Of a stretch of 64,000 nt of DNA, positions 1-9,479 are shown piece after piece (within the stretch, counting starts at the first letter, position 1; each line of letters begins with the position of its first letter). The notes beneath the pieces are model-generated. The model had not been told where the DNA came from. It did not search any database and saw only the letters and a list, made by a program, of their open reading frames with translations. Position numbers and translations under genes: made by a program. Origin of the DNA: Micrococcus sp. 2A (lineage in GTDB: Bacteria > Actinomycetota > Actinomycetes > Actinomycetales > Micrococcaceae). The stretch is taken from NCBI RefSeq assembly GCF_039519235.1, contig NZ_CP154351.1:1116001-1180000 (forward strand). The letters are read 5' to 3'.

Positions 1-3
1 GCA

Positions 4-621
4 GTGATGACTGACATCACCCCCCGCATGACCTCGGTGGATCCCGAGCAGCGCGAGGACTACCTCTACAAGCGGCTGCTGCAGGAGCGCATCGTCTGGC
101 TCGGTTCGGACGTGCGCGACGACAACGCGAACGCGATCTGCTCCCAGCTGCTCCTGCTCTCCGCGGAGGACCCGGAGAAGGACATCTACCTGTACATCAA
201 CTCGCCGGGCGGCTCCGTCACGGCGGGCATGGCGATCTACGACACCATGCAGTACATCCCGAACGACGTCGTGACCGTGGCCACCGGCCTCGCGGCGTCG
301 ATGGGCCAGTTCCTGCTCGCATCGGGTGCGAAGGGCAAGCGCTACGCCACCCCTCATGCCCGCATCCTCATGCACCAGCCCTCGGGCGGCATCGGCGGCA
401 CGGAGTCGGACATCCGCATCCAGGCACAGCTCATCCTGCACATGAAGCGGGTCATGGCCGAGCTCACCGCGGAGCAGACCGGCCAGTCCGTCGAGACCAT
501 CCTCGAGGACAACGCGCGTGACAAGTGGTTCACCGCCGCGGAGGCCCGGGAGTACGGCTTCATCGACCACATCGCCGAGCGGGCGTCGTCCGTGTCCGGC
601 GGCGGCGGCGTCCAGGGCTGA
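4..621 (+). CDS. clpP1: ATP-dependent Clp protease proteolytic subunit ClpP1
   Basis: Serine peptidase subunit of the Clp barrel, which degrades proteins unfolded by ClpX or ClpC. The catalytic triad is visible: Ser99 in GLAASMGQ, His124 in LMHQPSGG and Asp173 in ARDKWF. The YINSPGGSV and DTMQY signatures are intact and the length (about 205 aa) is normal. A GTG at 4 and an ATG at 7 are both possible starts; the window edge hides the ribosome site, so a start further upstream cannot be excluded. It is followed 47 bases later by a second clpP, the usual actinobacterial pair whose products form a mixed ClpP1P2 complex. Confidence 0.95.
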   Translation: MMTDITPRMTSVDPEQREDYLYKRLLQERIVWLGSDVRDDNANAICSQLLLLSAEDPEKDIYLYINSPGGSVTAGMAIYDTMQYIPNDVVTVATGLAASMGQFLLASGAKGKRYATPHARILMHQPSGGIGGTESDIRIQAQLILHMKRVMAELTAEQTGQSVETILEDNARDKWFTAAEAREYGFIDHIAERASSVSGGGGVQG

Positions 622-668
622 CTCCTTCCGCTCCCGGCCCCATCCAGACCCTCTCGAGGAGACCTTCC

Positions 669-1334
669 ATGACCCCGTTCCCCGCCGGGCTCCCCACCGG
701 GACGCCCTCCGCCACCGCTCCCAGCGCCCGCTACATCCTGCCGCAGTTCGAGGAGCGCACTCCCTACGGCTTCAAGCGCCAGGACCCCTACGCCAAGCTC
801 TTCGAGGACCGCATCGTCTTCCTGGGCTCGCAGGTGGACGACGCGTCGGCCGACGACGTGATGGCGCAGCTGCTCGTCCTCGAGGCGATGGACTCCGAGC
901 GTGACATCACGCTCTACATCAACTCCCCGGGCGGCTCGTTCACGGCCATGACGGCAATCTACGACACCATGCAGTTCATCCGGCCCGAGGTGCAGACCGT
1001 GTGCCTCGGCCAGGCTGCCTCCGCCGCGGCGGTCCTGCTGGCCGCCGGCGCCCCCGGCAAGCGCCTCGCGCTGCCCAACGCCCGCGTGCTGATCCACCAG
1101 CCGGCGATGCAGGGCGACCAGGGCACGGCCACGGACCTGGAGATCCACGCGCAGGAGATCAACCGCATGCGCGTCTGGATGGAGCAGACCCTGGCCTCGC
1201 TCACCAACCGGACCCCGGAGGAGGTCTCCCGGGACATCGACCGGGACAAGTTCCTCTCGGCCGACCAGGCCCTCGAGTACGGCCTGGTCGACGAGGTGCT
1301 CCCCTCCCGCAAGATCACCCGTCCGTCCGCCTGA
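669..1334 (+). CDS. clpP2: ATP-dependent Clp protease proteolytic subunit ClpP2
   Basis: Second ClpP paralogue, 221 aa. Triad residues Ser118 (GQAASAAA), His143 (LIHQPAMQ) and Asp193 (DRDKFLSA) are present, with YINSPGGSF before them. The ATG at 669 is chosen because a GAGGAG-type ribosome site lies just upstream and homology begins soon after; an earlier in-frame GTG would overlap clpP1. The N-terminus (first about 25 residues) is Pro/Ala/Thr-rich and probably a propeptide. It is expected to assemble with ClpP1 and dock ClpX, encoded 171 bases downstream. Confidence 0.95.
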   Translation: MTPFPAGLPTGTPSATAPSARYILPQFEERTPYGFKRQDPYAKLFEDRIVFLGSQVDDASADDVMAQLLVLEAMDSERDITLYINSPGGSFTAMTAIYDTMQFIRPEVQTVCLGQAASAAAVLLAAGAPGKRLALPNARVLIHQPAMQGDQGTATDLEIHAQEINRMRVWMEQTLASLTNRTPEEVSRDIDRDKFLSADQALEYGLVDEVLPSRKITRPSA

Positions 1335-1345
1335 GCCGACCGTCA

Positions 1346-1380
1346 CGAGGGTCCGCCGCCGCATCGCGGGCGGGCCCTCG
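1346..1380 (+). terminator. Terminator hairpin after clpP2
   Basis: A 12-bp GC-rich stem (1346-1357 with 1369-1380, one G-U pair) and an 11-nt loop just after the clpP2 stop. There is no T-run, as is common in high-GC actinobacteria. It suggests clpX is at least partly transcribed separately. Confidence 0.6.
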
Positions 1381-1402
1381 CGGCGTCCCGGGTGTCCGCC
1401 CC

Positions 1403-1430
1403 TTAACGCGTCCGGGTCCCCGCGTATCCT
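1403..1430 (+). promoter_or_regulatory. Probable clpX promoter
   Basis: TATCCT at 1425-1430 is a good -10 hexamer, with a weak -35 (TTAACG, 1403-1408) 16 bases upstream. It lies between the clpP2 terminator and clpX, leaving a leader of about 70 nt. Confidence 0.45.
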
Positions 1431-1505
1431 GGAGCGAGTCCGACAACGGAGTCGTCCGCCACGGGACACGACGCCGTCCATCCCGCCCATCTCGAGGAGA
1501 CCACC

Positions 1506-2804
1506 ATGGCGCGTATCGGAGAGAGCGCGGATCTGCTGAAGTGCTCGTTCTGCGGCAAGAGCCAGAAGCAGGTCCGCAAGCTCATCGCCGGCCCGGGGGT
1601 CTACATCTGCGACGAGTGCATCGAGCTCTGCAACGAGATCATCGAGGAGGAGCTGGGGGAGGCCGCCGAGTCGGACGAGCTGGTGCTCCCCACGCCGCAG
1701 GAGATCTTCGACCACCTGGAGCAGTTCGTGGTGGGTCAGGAGGCGGCCAAGCGCTCCCTCGCGGTGGCCGTCTACAACCACTACAAGCGCGTGCGCAGCC
1801 CGCAGGACCGCGGGGCGGACCTCGCGGAGCGGCTGTCGGGGCATGACGACCTGGCGGACGTGGAGATCGGCAAGTCCAACATCCTCATGGTCGGGCCCAC
1901 GGGCTCCGGCAAGACCTACCTGGCCCAGACCCTCGCGCGGAAGCTGAACGTGCCCTTCGCCGTCGCGGACGCCACCAGCCTCACCGAGGCCGGCTACGTG
2001 GGCGAGGACGTGGAGAACATCCTCCTCAAGCTCATCCAGGCCGCGGATCACGACGTGAAGCGCGCCGAGCAGGGGATCATCTACATCGACGAGATCGACA
2101 AGATCTCCCGCAAGTCCGAGAACCCCTCCATCACCCGGGACGTCTCGGGCGAGGGCGTGCAGCAGGCGCTCCTGAAGATCCTCGAGGGCACGGTGGCCTC
2201 CGTGCCGCCGCAGGGCGGTCGCAAGCACCCGCACCAGGAGTTCCTGCAGATCGACACGTCCAACGTCCTGTTCATCGTCGCCGGCGCCTTCGCCGGGCTG
2301 GACGAGATCATCGGCTCCCGGGCCGGCCGCAAGGGGATCGGGTTCGGCGCGCCGCTGAACCACCTGGGGGCGGGGGAGACCTCCTACGCGGACGTCCGCC
2401 CGGAGGACCTCCTCAAGTTCGGCCTCATCCCGGAGTTCATCGGCCGCCTGCCCGTCATCACCACGGTGGAGGACCTCACGCGGGAGCAGCTCGTCCGCGT
2501 CCTCACCGAGCCGAAGAACGCCCTGCTGAAGCAGTACCGGAAGATGTTCCTCATGGACGGCGTCGAGCTGGAGTTCGAGCCGGACGCGCTCGAGGCCGTC
2601 GTCGAGCTGGCCGAGGCCCGCGGCACCGGCGCACGAGGGCTGCGCTCCATCATGGAGAACGTCCTCAAGCCCGTGATGTTCGAGCTGCCCTCCCGCACGG
2701 ACGTCGGGACCGTGGTGGTCACCGGGGACGCCGTGCGCGGAGACGCCGAGCCCCTGCTCATCCCGGCCGAGGTGGAGCGCCGCCGCCGCGGCCGCAGCGC
2801 CTGA
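1506..2804 (+). CDS. clpX: ATP-dependent Clp protease ATP-binding subunit ClpX
   Basis: AAA+ unfoldase that feeds substrates to ClpP, 432 aa as expected. The N-terminal zinc-binding domain has Cys13, 16, 35 and 38. Walker A GPTGSGKT is at about 130-137, the pore loop GYVG at about 163-166, Walker [10 protein letters not shown] at about 191-199, and the ClpP-docking IGF loop at about 278-280. The ATG at 1506 is preceded by a GAGGAG ribosome site. Its position behind clpP1 and clpP2 supports a ClpXP1P2 protease. Confidence 0.97.
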   Translation: MARIGESADLLKCSFCGKSQKQVRKLIAGPGVYICDECIELCNEIIEEELGEAAESDELVLPTPQEIFDHLEQFVVGQEAAKRSLAVAVYNHYKRVRSPQDRGADLAERLSGHDDLADVEIGKSNILMVGPTGSGKTYLAQTLARKLNVPFAVADATSLTEAGYVGEDVENILLKLIQAADHDVKRAEQGIIYIDEIDKISRKSENPSITRDVSGEGVQQALLKILEGTVASVPPQGGRKHPHQEFLQIDTSNVLFIVAGAFAGLDEIIGSRAGRKGIGFGAPLNHLGAGETSYADVRPEDLLKFGLIPEFIGRLPVITTVEDLTREQLVRVLTEPKNALLKQYRKMFLMDGVELEFEPDALEAVVELAEARGTGARGLRSIMENVLKPVMFELPSRTDVGTVVVTGDAVRGDAEPLLIPAEVERRRRGRSA

Positions 2805-2862
2805 CGGCACCGCCTGACCCACCTCGTCCGCACCGCAGCACCGTTACCGAGAGAGGCCCCTC

Positions 2863-3480
2863 ATGACCGAGACCCCGCAGACCCCCGTCGTCGACTTCTA
2901 CTTCGACCCCACGTGCCCGTTCGCCTGGATCACCTCCCGCTGGATGCTCGAGGTCGAGCAGGTCCGGGACGTCGAGGTGCGCTTCCACCAGATGTCCCTC
3001 TACATGCTCAACGAGGGCCGCGAGCTGGACCCGGACTACCGCCGCCACACGGACGAGGGGCTCATCCCCGGCCGCGCCACCCTGCACGTGGGCACCGAGC
3101 GCCCCGAGCTGCTCGCCGACTGGTACACGGCGCTGGGCACCCGCATCCACGAGCAGGGGAACAAGGACTACGAGGCGGTCATCGCCGAGGCCGCCGAGGA
3201 GCTCGGGCTGGACGCCACCGCCGTCCTGGAGTCCACCCGCACCGACGCCGCCGACGATCACCTCCGCGAGGCGCAGCGCAGGGCCGAGGAGCTGGTGGGG
3301 AACGACGTCGGCACCCCGGTCGTGGCCCTCGAGGGGACCGCGTTCTTCGGCCCCGTGATGACCCGCATCGCGCGCGGCGAGCAGGCCGGCCGCATCTTCG
3401 ACGGCGCCGTGGCGCTGGCCGAGTTCCCGTACTTCTACGAGCTCAAGCGCGCCCGCACGACGAGCCCCGAGTTCGACTGA
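2863..3480 (+). CDS. DsbA-family mycothiol-type oxidoreductase (Rv2466c-like)
   Basis: 205-aa thioredoxin-fold protein of the family containing the Mycobacterium mycothiol-dependent reductase Rv2466c. Shared landmarks are DPTCPFAW near the N-terminus, TSRWMLEV, a VGTPVVA cis-proline region (about 146-152), FFGPV and the FELKR-like end. The family active site is CPWC; here it reads CPFA, so the resolving cysteine is absent and only a monothiol mechanism is possible. GAGAGG precedes the ATG by a suitable distance. It is convergent with the DoxX-like gene and separated from it by a terminator. Confidence 0.85.
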   Translation: MTETPQTPVVDFYFDPTCPFAWITSRWMLEVEQVRDVEVRFHQMSLYMLNEGRELDPDYRRHTDEGLIPGRATLHVGTERPELLADWYTALGTRIHEQGNKDYEAVIAEAAEELGLDATAVLESTRTDAADDHLREAQRRAEELVGNDVGTPVVALEGTAFFGPVMTRIARGEQAGRIFDGAVALAEFPYFYELKRARTTSPEFD

Positions 3481-3504
3481 TCCTGGGGCTCCTGCCACGG
3501 AGCA

Positions 3505-3550
3505 CCGCAGGCCCGGCAGCTGCTCCCTCGAGCAGAGGCCGGGCCTGCGG
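3505..3550. terminator. Bidirectional terminator
   Basis: A 13-bp perfect stem (3505-3517 with 3538-3550) and a 20-nt loop between the convergent reductase and DoxX-like genes. Confidence 0.75.
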
Positions 3551-3573
3551 CGTGTGCGGGGTCCTCGCGGGCC

Positions 3574-3996
3574 TCAGAGCGCCCGGGCGATCCGTCCCGC
3601 CGAACGGATCATCGGGATCTGCAGGGGCAGGCGGCCGAAGGCCATGGCGCGGAAGGGGACCGAGGCGTGCCGGGCCCGCCAGGCCATCCACATGTTGCCC
3701 GGCCACACGGCCACGAACAGCGCCTGGGCGGCGCGCGCCCCCACCCTCCGCGTCCTGGGGGCGGCGAGCAGCCCGGCCACCGCCAGCTCGGCCACACCCG
3801 AGCCGAGGGTCCACACCCGCGCGGAGCCGGGCAGGGCCGGCGGGATGAGGCCGTCGAACGACTCGGGCCTCACGAAGTGCAGCACGCCCATGCCGGCGAG
3901 CACGCCGGCGGTGCGGCGGGCGGTGCGGTGCGCGCCGGCGGACCCGCGGCGCGGATCCGGCGGCGGGGTGGCGGTGGGGCGGGGGAGGAGTCGCAT
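3574..3996 (-). CDS. DoxX-like small membrane protein
   Basis: 140-aa predicted membrane protein with about four hydrophobic segments, beginning AGVLAGMGVLHFVRPESF. This layout (a short helix ending in HF-x-P-E, then alternating GxxEL and WPGNMWMA motifs) matches DoxX-like proteins of unknown or oxidoreductase-associated role. The start at 3996 is preferred over in-frame ATG 4014 because GGGAG lies about 9 bases upstream; the start at 4050 would run into the neighbouring gene. It sits 35 bases after the DUF2231 gene on the same strand. Confidence 0.65.
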   Translation of the reverse strand: MRLLPRPTATPPPDPRRGSAGAHRTARRTAGVLAGMGVLHFVRPESFDGLIPPALPGSARVWTLGSGVAELAVAGLLAAPRTRRVGARAAQALFVAVWPGNMWMAWRARHASVPFRAMAFGRLPLQIPMIRSAGRIARAL

Positions 3997-4031
3997 GCGG
4001 CCAGTCTCCCGCATCAGACCGCCCCGGCCGC

Positions 4032-4499
4032 TCACGCCGCCCCGAGCCACACGAGCTGCGCCCCGGCGTGGCCCGCCTGGATCGCGACGACCACGCCCGC
4101 GAGGGCGGCCACGAGGGTGAGCACGGCCAGCACGGTGTGGACGACGGGTCGATTCTCACCGAACGCCCGCGTCGCCGCGGGGGAGCGGTGCCAGAAGAGA
4201 GCCACGTGGACCGCGAGGAGCATGAGGGTGAGGAAGGCCAGGTTGCGCGTCATCTCCCCGAGCTGGGCATGCTGCTCCAGCAGCGCCGAGCTCTCGCCGA
4301 GCCGCGCCTCCAGGTCCTCCCCTGACCACGTGGCGAACCACGAGCCGAGTGCGGCCAGCAGGGCCAGGCCGAGGGTGAAGGGGGCGGACCACTGGAACCA
4401 GCGGCGCGAGACCAGGGTCGGGACCGTCAGGAGCGCGACGAGGGGGATCAGCACGACGGGCAGGTGGACGAGGAGCGGGTGCAGGGGGAGGCCGTTCAT
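4032..4499 (-). CDS. DUF2231 family membrane protein
   Basis: 155-aa protein with four transmembrane segments and the DUF2231 signature near its start: LPLHPLLVHLP, with His residues that may bind a cofactor. Function is not established for the family. The ATG at 4499 has no ribosome site, but a minus-strand TATCGT -10 box (4507-4512) lies 7 bases upstream, so a leaderless transcript is likely. It probably forms a small operon with the DoxX-like gene. Confidence 0.75.
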   Translation of the reverse strand: MNGLPLHPLLVHLPVVLIPLVALLTVPTLVSRRWFQWSAPFTLGLALLAALGSWFATWSGEDLEARLGESSALLEQHAQLGEMTRNLAFLTLMLLAVHVALFWHRSPAATRAFGENRPVVHTVLAVLTLVAALAGVVVAIQAGHAGAQLVWLGAA

Positions 4500-4506
4500 G
4501 CGGGCG

Positions 4507-4512
4507 ACGATA
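4507..4512 (-). promoter_or_regulatory. Leaderless -10 box for the DUF2231 gene
   Basis: TATCGT on the minus strand, 7 bases before the ATG. The spacing matches other leaderless starts in this window. Confidence 0.4.
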
Positions 4513-4664
4513 TGCAAGGTCCGCGTCCGTTCCGGAGGAGGGGATCCCGCCCTCACCTGGTGTGACTGTTCCTCACCCGGCCGGCCGGACGGCGCCCTGC
4601 CGGCGGTTGCCGCGGGCCCGGCACCCCGCCCCGGGTGGGACGGCGCGCCGGGCCCGTGGACGGG

Positions 4665-7334
4665 TCAGGCCTGCTCGGCCGGGGCCAGCTCCACATCGGT
4701 GACCTCGAGGTCGCCCTCGCCCTCGGCCTCGACGAGCACGACGTCGGCCACGTTGCCGGCCGCCTTCAGGTCGGCCAGCCCGCCGCGCAGCGCGTCGAGC
4801 TGCGCCGCGCCGGCCCGCACGGTCGCCGTGCGGACTTCGGTGCGCTGCTTGACCTTCGCCTCCGACTTCGACTTGCGGACGCCGCCGAGCACCTGCGCCA
4901 CGACGGCGAGGACCCGCGGGTCGCCGCCCTCGGCCGCCGCGCGCAGCCCGCTGAGCTCGGCCTCGAGGCCGGGCCACGGGGCGCGGTGCACGGAGCCGGT
5001 GCGCCACCAGCTCCACACCTCCTCGGTCGCGAACGGCTGGAACGGGGCCAGGAGGCGCAGGAGCGCGTCCAGGGTGGTGGCGAGCGTCGCCACCACGGAG
5101 GCCTGCTCGGCCTCGCCGTGGCCGCCGTACGCGCGGTCCTTGACGAGCTCCACGTAGTCGTCCGTGAACTGCCAGAAGAACTGCTCGGTCACGTTCAGCG
5201 CCCGGGCGTAGTCGTACCCGGCGAACGCGGCGGTGGCCTGCTCGACGGTCTGGGCCAGGCGGGCCAGCAGCGCGGCGTCCAGGGCGTTGGTCACGACGGC
5301 GGCGTCGGCCTCCGAGCGCACCACGGCGTCGGAGGTGGCGCCCAGGTTGAGCACGAACTTCGCCGCGTTGAGCAGCTTGATCGCCAGACGGCGGCCGATC
5401 TTCATCTGCGCCACCTCGTAGGCGGTGTCCGCGCCGAGGCGGGCCGAGGAGGCCCAGTAGCGCACCGCATCCGCGCCGAACTCCTCGAGGATGTCGGTGG
5501 GGACCACCACGTTGCCCTTGGACTTGGACATCTTCTTGCGGTCCGGGTCCAGGATCCACCCGGAGAGGGCGGTGTCCGTCCACGGGACGGAGCCGTTGAG
5601 GGCGTCCGCGCGCACCACGGTGGAGAACAGCCAGGTGCGGATGATGTCGTGGCCCTGCGGGCGCAGGTCGAACGGGAAGACGTTCTCGAAGAACGCGTCG
5701 TCGCGGCCCCAGCGGCCCACGATCTGCGGGGTCAGCGAGGAGGTCGCCCACGTGTCGAGCACGTCGGGGTCGCCCGTGAAGCCGCCGGGGACGTCGCGCT
5801 GGTCCTCGGTGAAGCCCGGCGCGGGCTCGGCCACGGGGTCCACCGGAAGGGCGGAGTCCTCGGGGACGATCGGCGCGTTATAAACCGGCTCGCCGTCCTC
5901 GTCGAGGCGGTACCAGACCGGGATCGGCACGCCGAAGAAGCGCTGGCGGCTGACGAGCCAGTCGCCGTTGAGCCCGTCCACCCAGTTCTCGTAGCGGTGG
6001 CGCATGTGCTCGGGGTGCCACGTCAGCTCGCGGCCGCGCTCGATGAGGGCGGCGCGGCGGTCGGCGTCGCGGCCTCCGTTGCGGACGTACCACTGGCGCG
6101 AGGTGACGACCTCGAGGGGCTTGTCGCCCTTCTCGTAGAAGTTCACGGCGTGCATGATCTTCTTCGGCTCGCCGTCCATGAGGCCGGCCTCGGTGAGGGC
6201 GTTCACCACGCCCTCCTTCGCGGAGAACACGGTCTTGCCGGCCACGGTCTCGGCGTAGGCGGCGCGGCCGGCCTCCGTGGTGATCCACTCAGGGGTGTCG
6301 GCGGCGAAGCGGCCGTCGCGCCCGATCAGCGTCCGGGTGGGCAGCTGCAGCTCGCGCCACCACGTGACGTCGGTCAGGTCGCCGAAGGTGCAGACCATCG
6401 CGATGCCCGAGCCCTTGTCCGGCTTGGCCAGCTCGTGGGCCTTGACCTCCACCTCGACGTCGAAGAGGGGCGAGCGCACCGTGGTGCCGAACAGCGGCTG
6501 GTACCGCTCGTCGTCGGGGTGGGCCACGAGGGCGGAGCATGAGGCGAGCAGCTCGGGGCGGGTGGTCTCGATGAAGACCTGCTCGCCGTCGGCCGTGAAG
6601 AACGGGTAGCGATGGTAGGCGCCGGCGACCTCGCGGTCCTCGAGCTCGGCCTGGGCCACGGCGGTGCGGAAGGTGACGTCCCACATCGTGGGGGCCTCGG
6701 AGAGGTAGGCGTCGCCCGCGGCGATGTTGCGCAGGAAGGCGCGCTGGGAGACGGCGCGGGAGACGTCGTCGATGGTGCGGTAGGTCATGGACCAGTCCAC
6801 GGAGAGGCCGAGGCGGGTGAAGAGGTCCTCGAAGACCTTCTCGTCCTGCACGGCGAGCTCCTCGCAGAGCTCGATGAAGTTCTTGCGGGAGACGACGTCC
6901 CAGTCGCGCTGGTTCTTCGCCGGCGTCTCCGGCGGGCGGTAGCCCTCGATGGAGGGCTTCGTGGGGTCGCAGCGCACGCCGTAGTAGTTCTGCACGCGAC
7001 GCTCGGTGGGCAGGCCGTTGTCGTCCCAGCCCATGGGGTAGAACACGTTCTTGCCGGTCATGCGCTGGTAGCGGGCCAGCACGTCGGTCTGCGTGTAGGA
7101 GAACACGTGGCCCACGTGCAGGGAGCCGGAGGCGGTGGGCGGCGGGGTGTCGATCGAGTAGACCTGCTCGCGCGTGGTGTCCGGGTCGAAGGCGTAGGTG
7201 CCCTCCTCGGCCCAGCGGGCGGTCAGCTTGTCCTCGAGTCCCTCGAGGGCGGGGCGGTCCGGGACCGCCACGGCGGTCGTCGGAGCGGGGGATGCGTCGG
7301 TGGGCGTGTCTGTGCCCTGCGTGTTCTCAGCCAT
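4665..7334 (-). CDS. valS: Valine--tRNA ligase
   Basis: Class I aminoacyl-tRNA synthetase charging tRNA-Val, 889 aa. HIGH-type motif SGSLHVGHVFSYTQ lies at about residue 72 and KMSKSKGN in the C-terminal half, with the CP1 editing domain between them. The ATG at 7334 is preferred to the ATG three codons upstream because GGGAG sits 10 bases away. The C-terminus ends in the usual coiled-coil-like arm. It is divergent from the SDR gene. Confidence 0.95.
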   Translation of the reverse strand: MAENTQGTDTPTDASPAPTTAVAVPDRPALEGLEDKLTARWAEEGTYAFDPDTTREQVYSIDTPPPTASGSLHVGHVFSYTQTDVLARYQRMTGKNVFYPMGWDDNGLPTERRVQNYYGVRCDPTKPSIEGYRPPETPAKNQRDWDVVSRKNFIELCEELAVQDEKVFEDLFTRLGLSVDWSMTYRTIDDVSRAVSQRAFLRNIAAGDAYLSEAPTMWDVTFRTAVAQAELEDREVAGAYHRYPFFTADGEQVFIETTRPELLASCSALVAHPDDERYQPLFGTTVRSPLFDVEVEVKAHELAKPDKGSGIAMVCTFGDLTDVTWWRELQLPTRTLIGRDGRFAADTPEWITTEAGRAAYAETVAGKTVFSAKEGVVNALTEAGLMDGEPKKIMHAVNFYEKGDKPLEVVTSRQWYVRNGGRDADRRAALIERGRELTWHPEHMRHRYENWVDGLNGDWLVSRQRFFGVPIPVWYRLDEDGEPVYNAPIVPEDSALPVDPVAEPAPGFTEDQRDVPGGFTGDPDVLDTWATSSLTPQIVGRWGRDDAFFENVFPFDLRPQGHDIIRTWLFSTVVRADALNGSVPWTDTALSGWILDPDRKKMSKSKGNVVVPTDILEEFGADAVRYWASSARLGADTAYEVAQMKIGRRLAIKLLNAAKFVLNLGATSDAVVRSEADAAVVTNALDAALLARLAQTVEQATAAFAGYDYARALNVTEQFFWQFTDDYVELVKDRAYGGHGEAEQASVVATLATTLDALLRLLAPFQPFATEEVWSWWRTGSVHRAPWPGLEAELSGLRAAAEGGDPRVLAVVAQVLGGVRKSKSEAKVKQRTEVRTATVRAGAAQLDALRGGLADLKAAGNVADVVLVEAEGEGDLEVTDVELAPAEQA

Positions 7335-7463
7335 GCCGGCCATTCTCCCACGGCCGCACGGTGGGGCCGTGAGCACACACGACCACCCCCGCCCCTCCCG
7401 CACGGTCCGCGTGCGGCGTGCCGACGAGGCCCGCTGCGGCCCTGTCCCCGTCGGCCCCGTGCC

Positions 7464-7469
7464 TACAGT
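7464..7469 (+). promoter_or_regulatory. Leaderless -10 box for the SDR gene
   Basis: TACAGT ends 6 bases before the GTG start, so transcription should begin at or next to the start codon. Confidence 0.5.
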
Positions 7470-7475
7470 GGACGC

Positions 7476-8294
7476 GTGACCGAGACCTCGCAGACCCCCG
7501 CCCCGTCCACCGCGGCCGACTCCTCGACGCCGCCCCGCACCGCCGTCGTGACCGGCGCGACCTCCGGCATCGGCCGCGCCACCGCCCTCGAGCTGGCCCG
7601 CCGCGGCTGGCGGGTGTACGCCGCCGGCCGCCGCGACGAGCGCCTCGAGCAGCTCGCCGCGCAGGTGCGCGCCGAGGGCCTCATGGGGGAGGTCCGGCCC
7701 GCGCCCCTCGACGTGACGGACGCGGCGGCCGTCGGCGCGCTGGCCGACCGGGTGGCCGCGGAGGGCGGCGCGGACACGCTGCTCAACATCGCGGGCGGCG
7801 CGCAGGGCGTGGACGCCGTGGCCGACGGCGACCCGGCCGGCTGGGAGTGGATGTTCCGCGTCAACGTGCTCGGCACCCTGAACGCGTGCCGCGCCTTCCT
7901 TCCCCTGCTGCGCGCGCACGGGGAGGGCACCGTCCTGAACCTCACGTCGACGGCGGCGATCGTCGCCTATGAGGGAGGTGCGGGGTACAACGCGGCCAAG
8001 ATGGGCGCCCACGGGCTGACCGGGGCCCTGCGCCTCGAGGAGGCCGAGCACAACGTGCGCGTGGTCGAGGTGCTGCCGGGCATGGTGCACACCGAGGAGT
8101 TCTCGAAGAACCGCCTCGGGGGAGACCAGTCGGCGGCCGACGCGGTCTACGCCGGCGTGGAGAAGCCCCTCACGGCGGAGGACGTCGCCGAGGTGTGCGT
8201 ACACGCCGTCGAGCTGCCGCACCACGTGAACCTGGACCAGATCGTGATGCGGCCCGTCGCGCAGGCCGCCCAGCACAAGGTGATCCGCCGATGA
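7476..8294 (+). CDS. Short-chain dehydrogenase/reductase
   Basis: 272-aa SDR with the classical layout: nucleotide-binding TGATSGIG (about 28-35), NIAGG in place of NNAG, catalytic Ser in LTSTAA, and YNAAK (Tyr and Lys) at about 171-175. Substrate is unknown. The GTG start at 7476 has no ribosome site but a -10 box 6 bases upstream. The stop overlaps the next ATG (ATGA), so the two genes are translationally coupled. Confidence 0.9.
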   Translation: MTETSQTPAPSTAADSSTPPRTAVVTGATSGIGRATALELARRGWRVYAAGRRDERLEQLAAQVRAEGLMGEVRPAPLDVTDAAAVGALADRVAAEGGADTLLNIAGGAQGVDAVADGDPAGWEWMFRVNVLGTLNACRAFLPLLRAHGEGTVLNLTSTAAIVAYEGGAGYNAAKMGAHGLTGALRLEEAEHNVRVVEVLPGMVHTEEFSKNRLGGDQSAADAVYAGVEKPLTAEDVAEVCVHAVELPHHVNLDQIVMRPVAQAAQHKVIRR

Positions 8295-8821
8295 CCGGGT
8301 TCGCGCAGGACATGCCCTTCACGGAGCGGGCGCGCTTCGAGCGGGAGGTGCGCCGGGCGGAGCGGGCGATCCCCGATGCGCGGCTGCGGCTGGCCGCGGC
8401 CGCCGCCGCGGGCCTCGGCTGCGGAGTGGCCTCCCTGATCCCGCTGGGGCGGCTGCCGCACGTCCGGACCGCCGCGGCGTTCGGCGGCGCCGTGGCCCTG
8501 CTCATCCCGAGCGGTGCCTGGGCGGCCTCCGTCCGCGGGGGCGGCAGCGCGTCCTCGGCCGGCCCCGTCGTGGACGGCCCGCGTCAGGCGGTGGCGCTGG
8601 CGGCGGGGAGCGTCGGGATCGGGACGGTCCTGGGCGTGAGCCTGTGGCTCTCCCTGAAGGCGGACGCGGGCCTCGAGCGCCTGGCCGTCCGCCGCGGTGC
8701 GCGGCACCCGCGCCGGTGGATGGGCGTGGCCGGCGGCGTGCTCGGCGGACTCGTCGAGTTCGCAGAGCGCACCCCGCCCTCGGCCCCGCACTCCTCGCCG
8801 TCGCGGGTGTCTGCTCGCTAG
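8291..8821 (+). CDS. Hypothetical membrane protein
   Basis: 176-aa protein with a charged N-terminal stretch (ERARFEREVRRAERAI) then three or four hydrophobic segments rich in Gly and Ala. No family recognised. The ATG overlaps the SDR stop by four bases, so it is cotranscribed and coupled with it. The C-terminal tail is Ser/Pro-rich and ends in the promoter of the next gene. Confidence 0.65.
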   Translation: MTGFAQDMPFTERARFEREVRRAERAIPDARLRLAAAAAAGLGCGVASLIPLGRLPHVRTAAAFGGAVALLIPSGAWAASVRGGGSASSAGPVVDGPRQAVALAAGSVGIGTVLGVSLWLSLKADAGLERLAVRRGARHPRRWMGVAGGVLGGLVEFAERTPPSAPHSSPSRVSAR

Positions 8822-8824
8822 CCT
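8819..8824 (+). promoter_or_regulatory. Leaderless -10 box for the metal-binding protein gene
   Basis: TAGCCT, 7 bases before the ATG at 8832; it overlaps the stop of the preceding gene. Confidence 0.45.
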
Positions 8825-8831
8825 GGCGACC

Positions 8832-9464
8832 ATGACCTTCGCCTCTGCCGAACGTGCCCGCCTGTCCGACCTCCTCCTCGAGAACGGCCCCGACGCCCCG
8901 ACCCTCTGCGAGGGGTGGACCACCCGCGACATGGCCACGCACCTGTGGGTCCGCGAGAACCGCCCCGATGCCGCCGCCGGCATGATGGTCGGCCCCCTCA
9001 AGGCCCACCTGGGCAAGGTCTCGGACCAGGCCAAGTCGCGCGACTACCGCGAGCTGGTCCAGTCCTGGGCCAAGGGCCCCGGCACCCTGAACCCCATGCG
9101 CCTCGCCGACAAGCACGTGAACGCCGCCGAGCACTTCATCCACCTCGAGGACGTGCGCCGGGGCGAGGTCGCCCGCGGCGGAGAGCTCCCCGCGCCCCGC
9201 GCCTTCTCCGAGCGGGACACGGACGCGCTCTACCGCTCCCTGCGCCGCATGGCCCCGATGCTCCTGCGCTCCTCGACGGTCCCCGTCGTCCTGCAGGCCC
9301 CCGGCCGCGCGCCCGTGACGGTGGCCCGCGAGGCGGTGGCCGTCCACACCCCGGTCACCGTGTCGGGCGAGGTCGGCGAGCTGCTCCTCTGGGCCCACGG
9401 CCGCGACGCCGTGCACGTTACCGTGGATGGAGACCTCGCCGCGGTGAAGCGCGCCAGACTCTGA
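8832..9464 (+). CDS. TIGR03085-type metal-binding protein (DinB/maleylpyruvate isomerase fold)
   Basis: 210-aa actinobacterial protein of the mycothiol-dependent-enzyme-like four-helix fold. TLCEGWTTRDMATHLWVRE and the later AAEHFIHLED provide the conserved histidines expected to bind a metal. The family function is not established; relatives use mycothiol or act as transferases. A -10 box directly before the ATG suggests a leaderless transcript. It ends just before a strong hairpin that also houses the ileS promoter. Confidence 0.85.
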   Translation: MTFASAERARLSDLLLENGPDAPTLCEGWTTRDMATHLWVRENRPDAAAGMMVGPLKAHLGKVSDQAKSRDYRELVQSWAKGPGTLNPMRLADKHVNAAEHFIHLEDVRRGEVARGGELPAPRAFSERDTDALYRSLRRMAPMLLRSSTVPVVLQAPGRAPVTVAREAVAVHTPVTVSGEVGELLLWAHGRDAVHVTVDGDLAAVKRARL

Positions 9465-9479
9465 CGCGCACCCCCTCAC

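Noticed and set aside
354..2822. Very long minus-strand open frame opposite clpP1, clpP2 and clpX
   Set aside because: Composition is the His/Gly/Val/Leu/Arg-rich pattern of antisense frames in high-GC genes; no family motifs, and the opposite strand encodes well-known proteins throughout.
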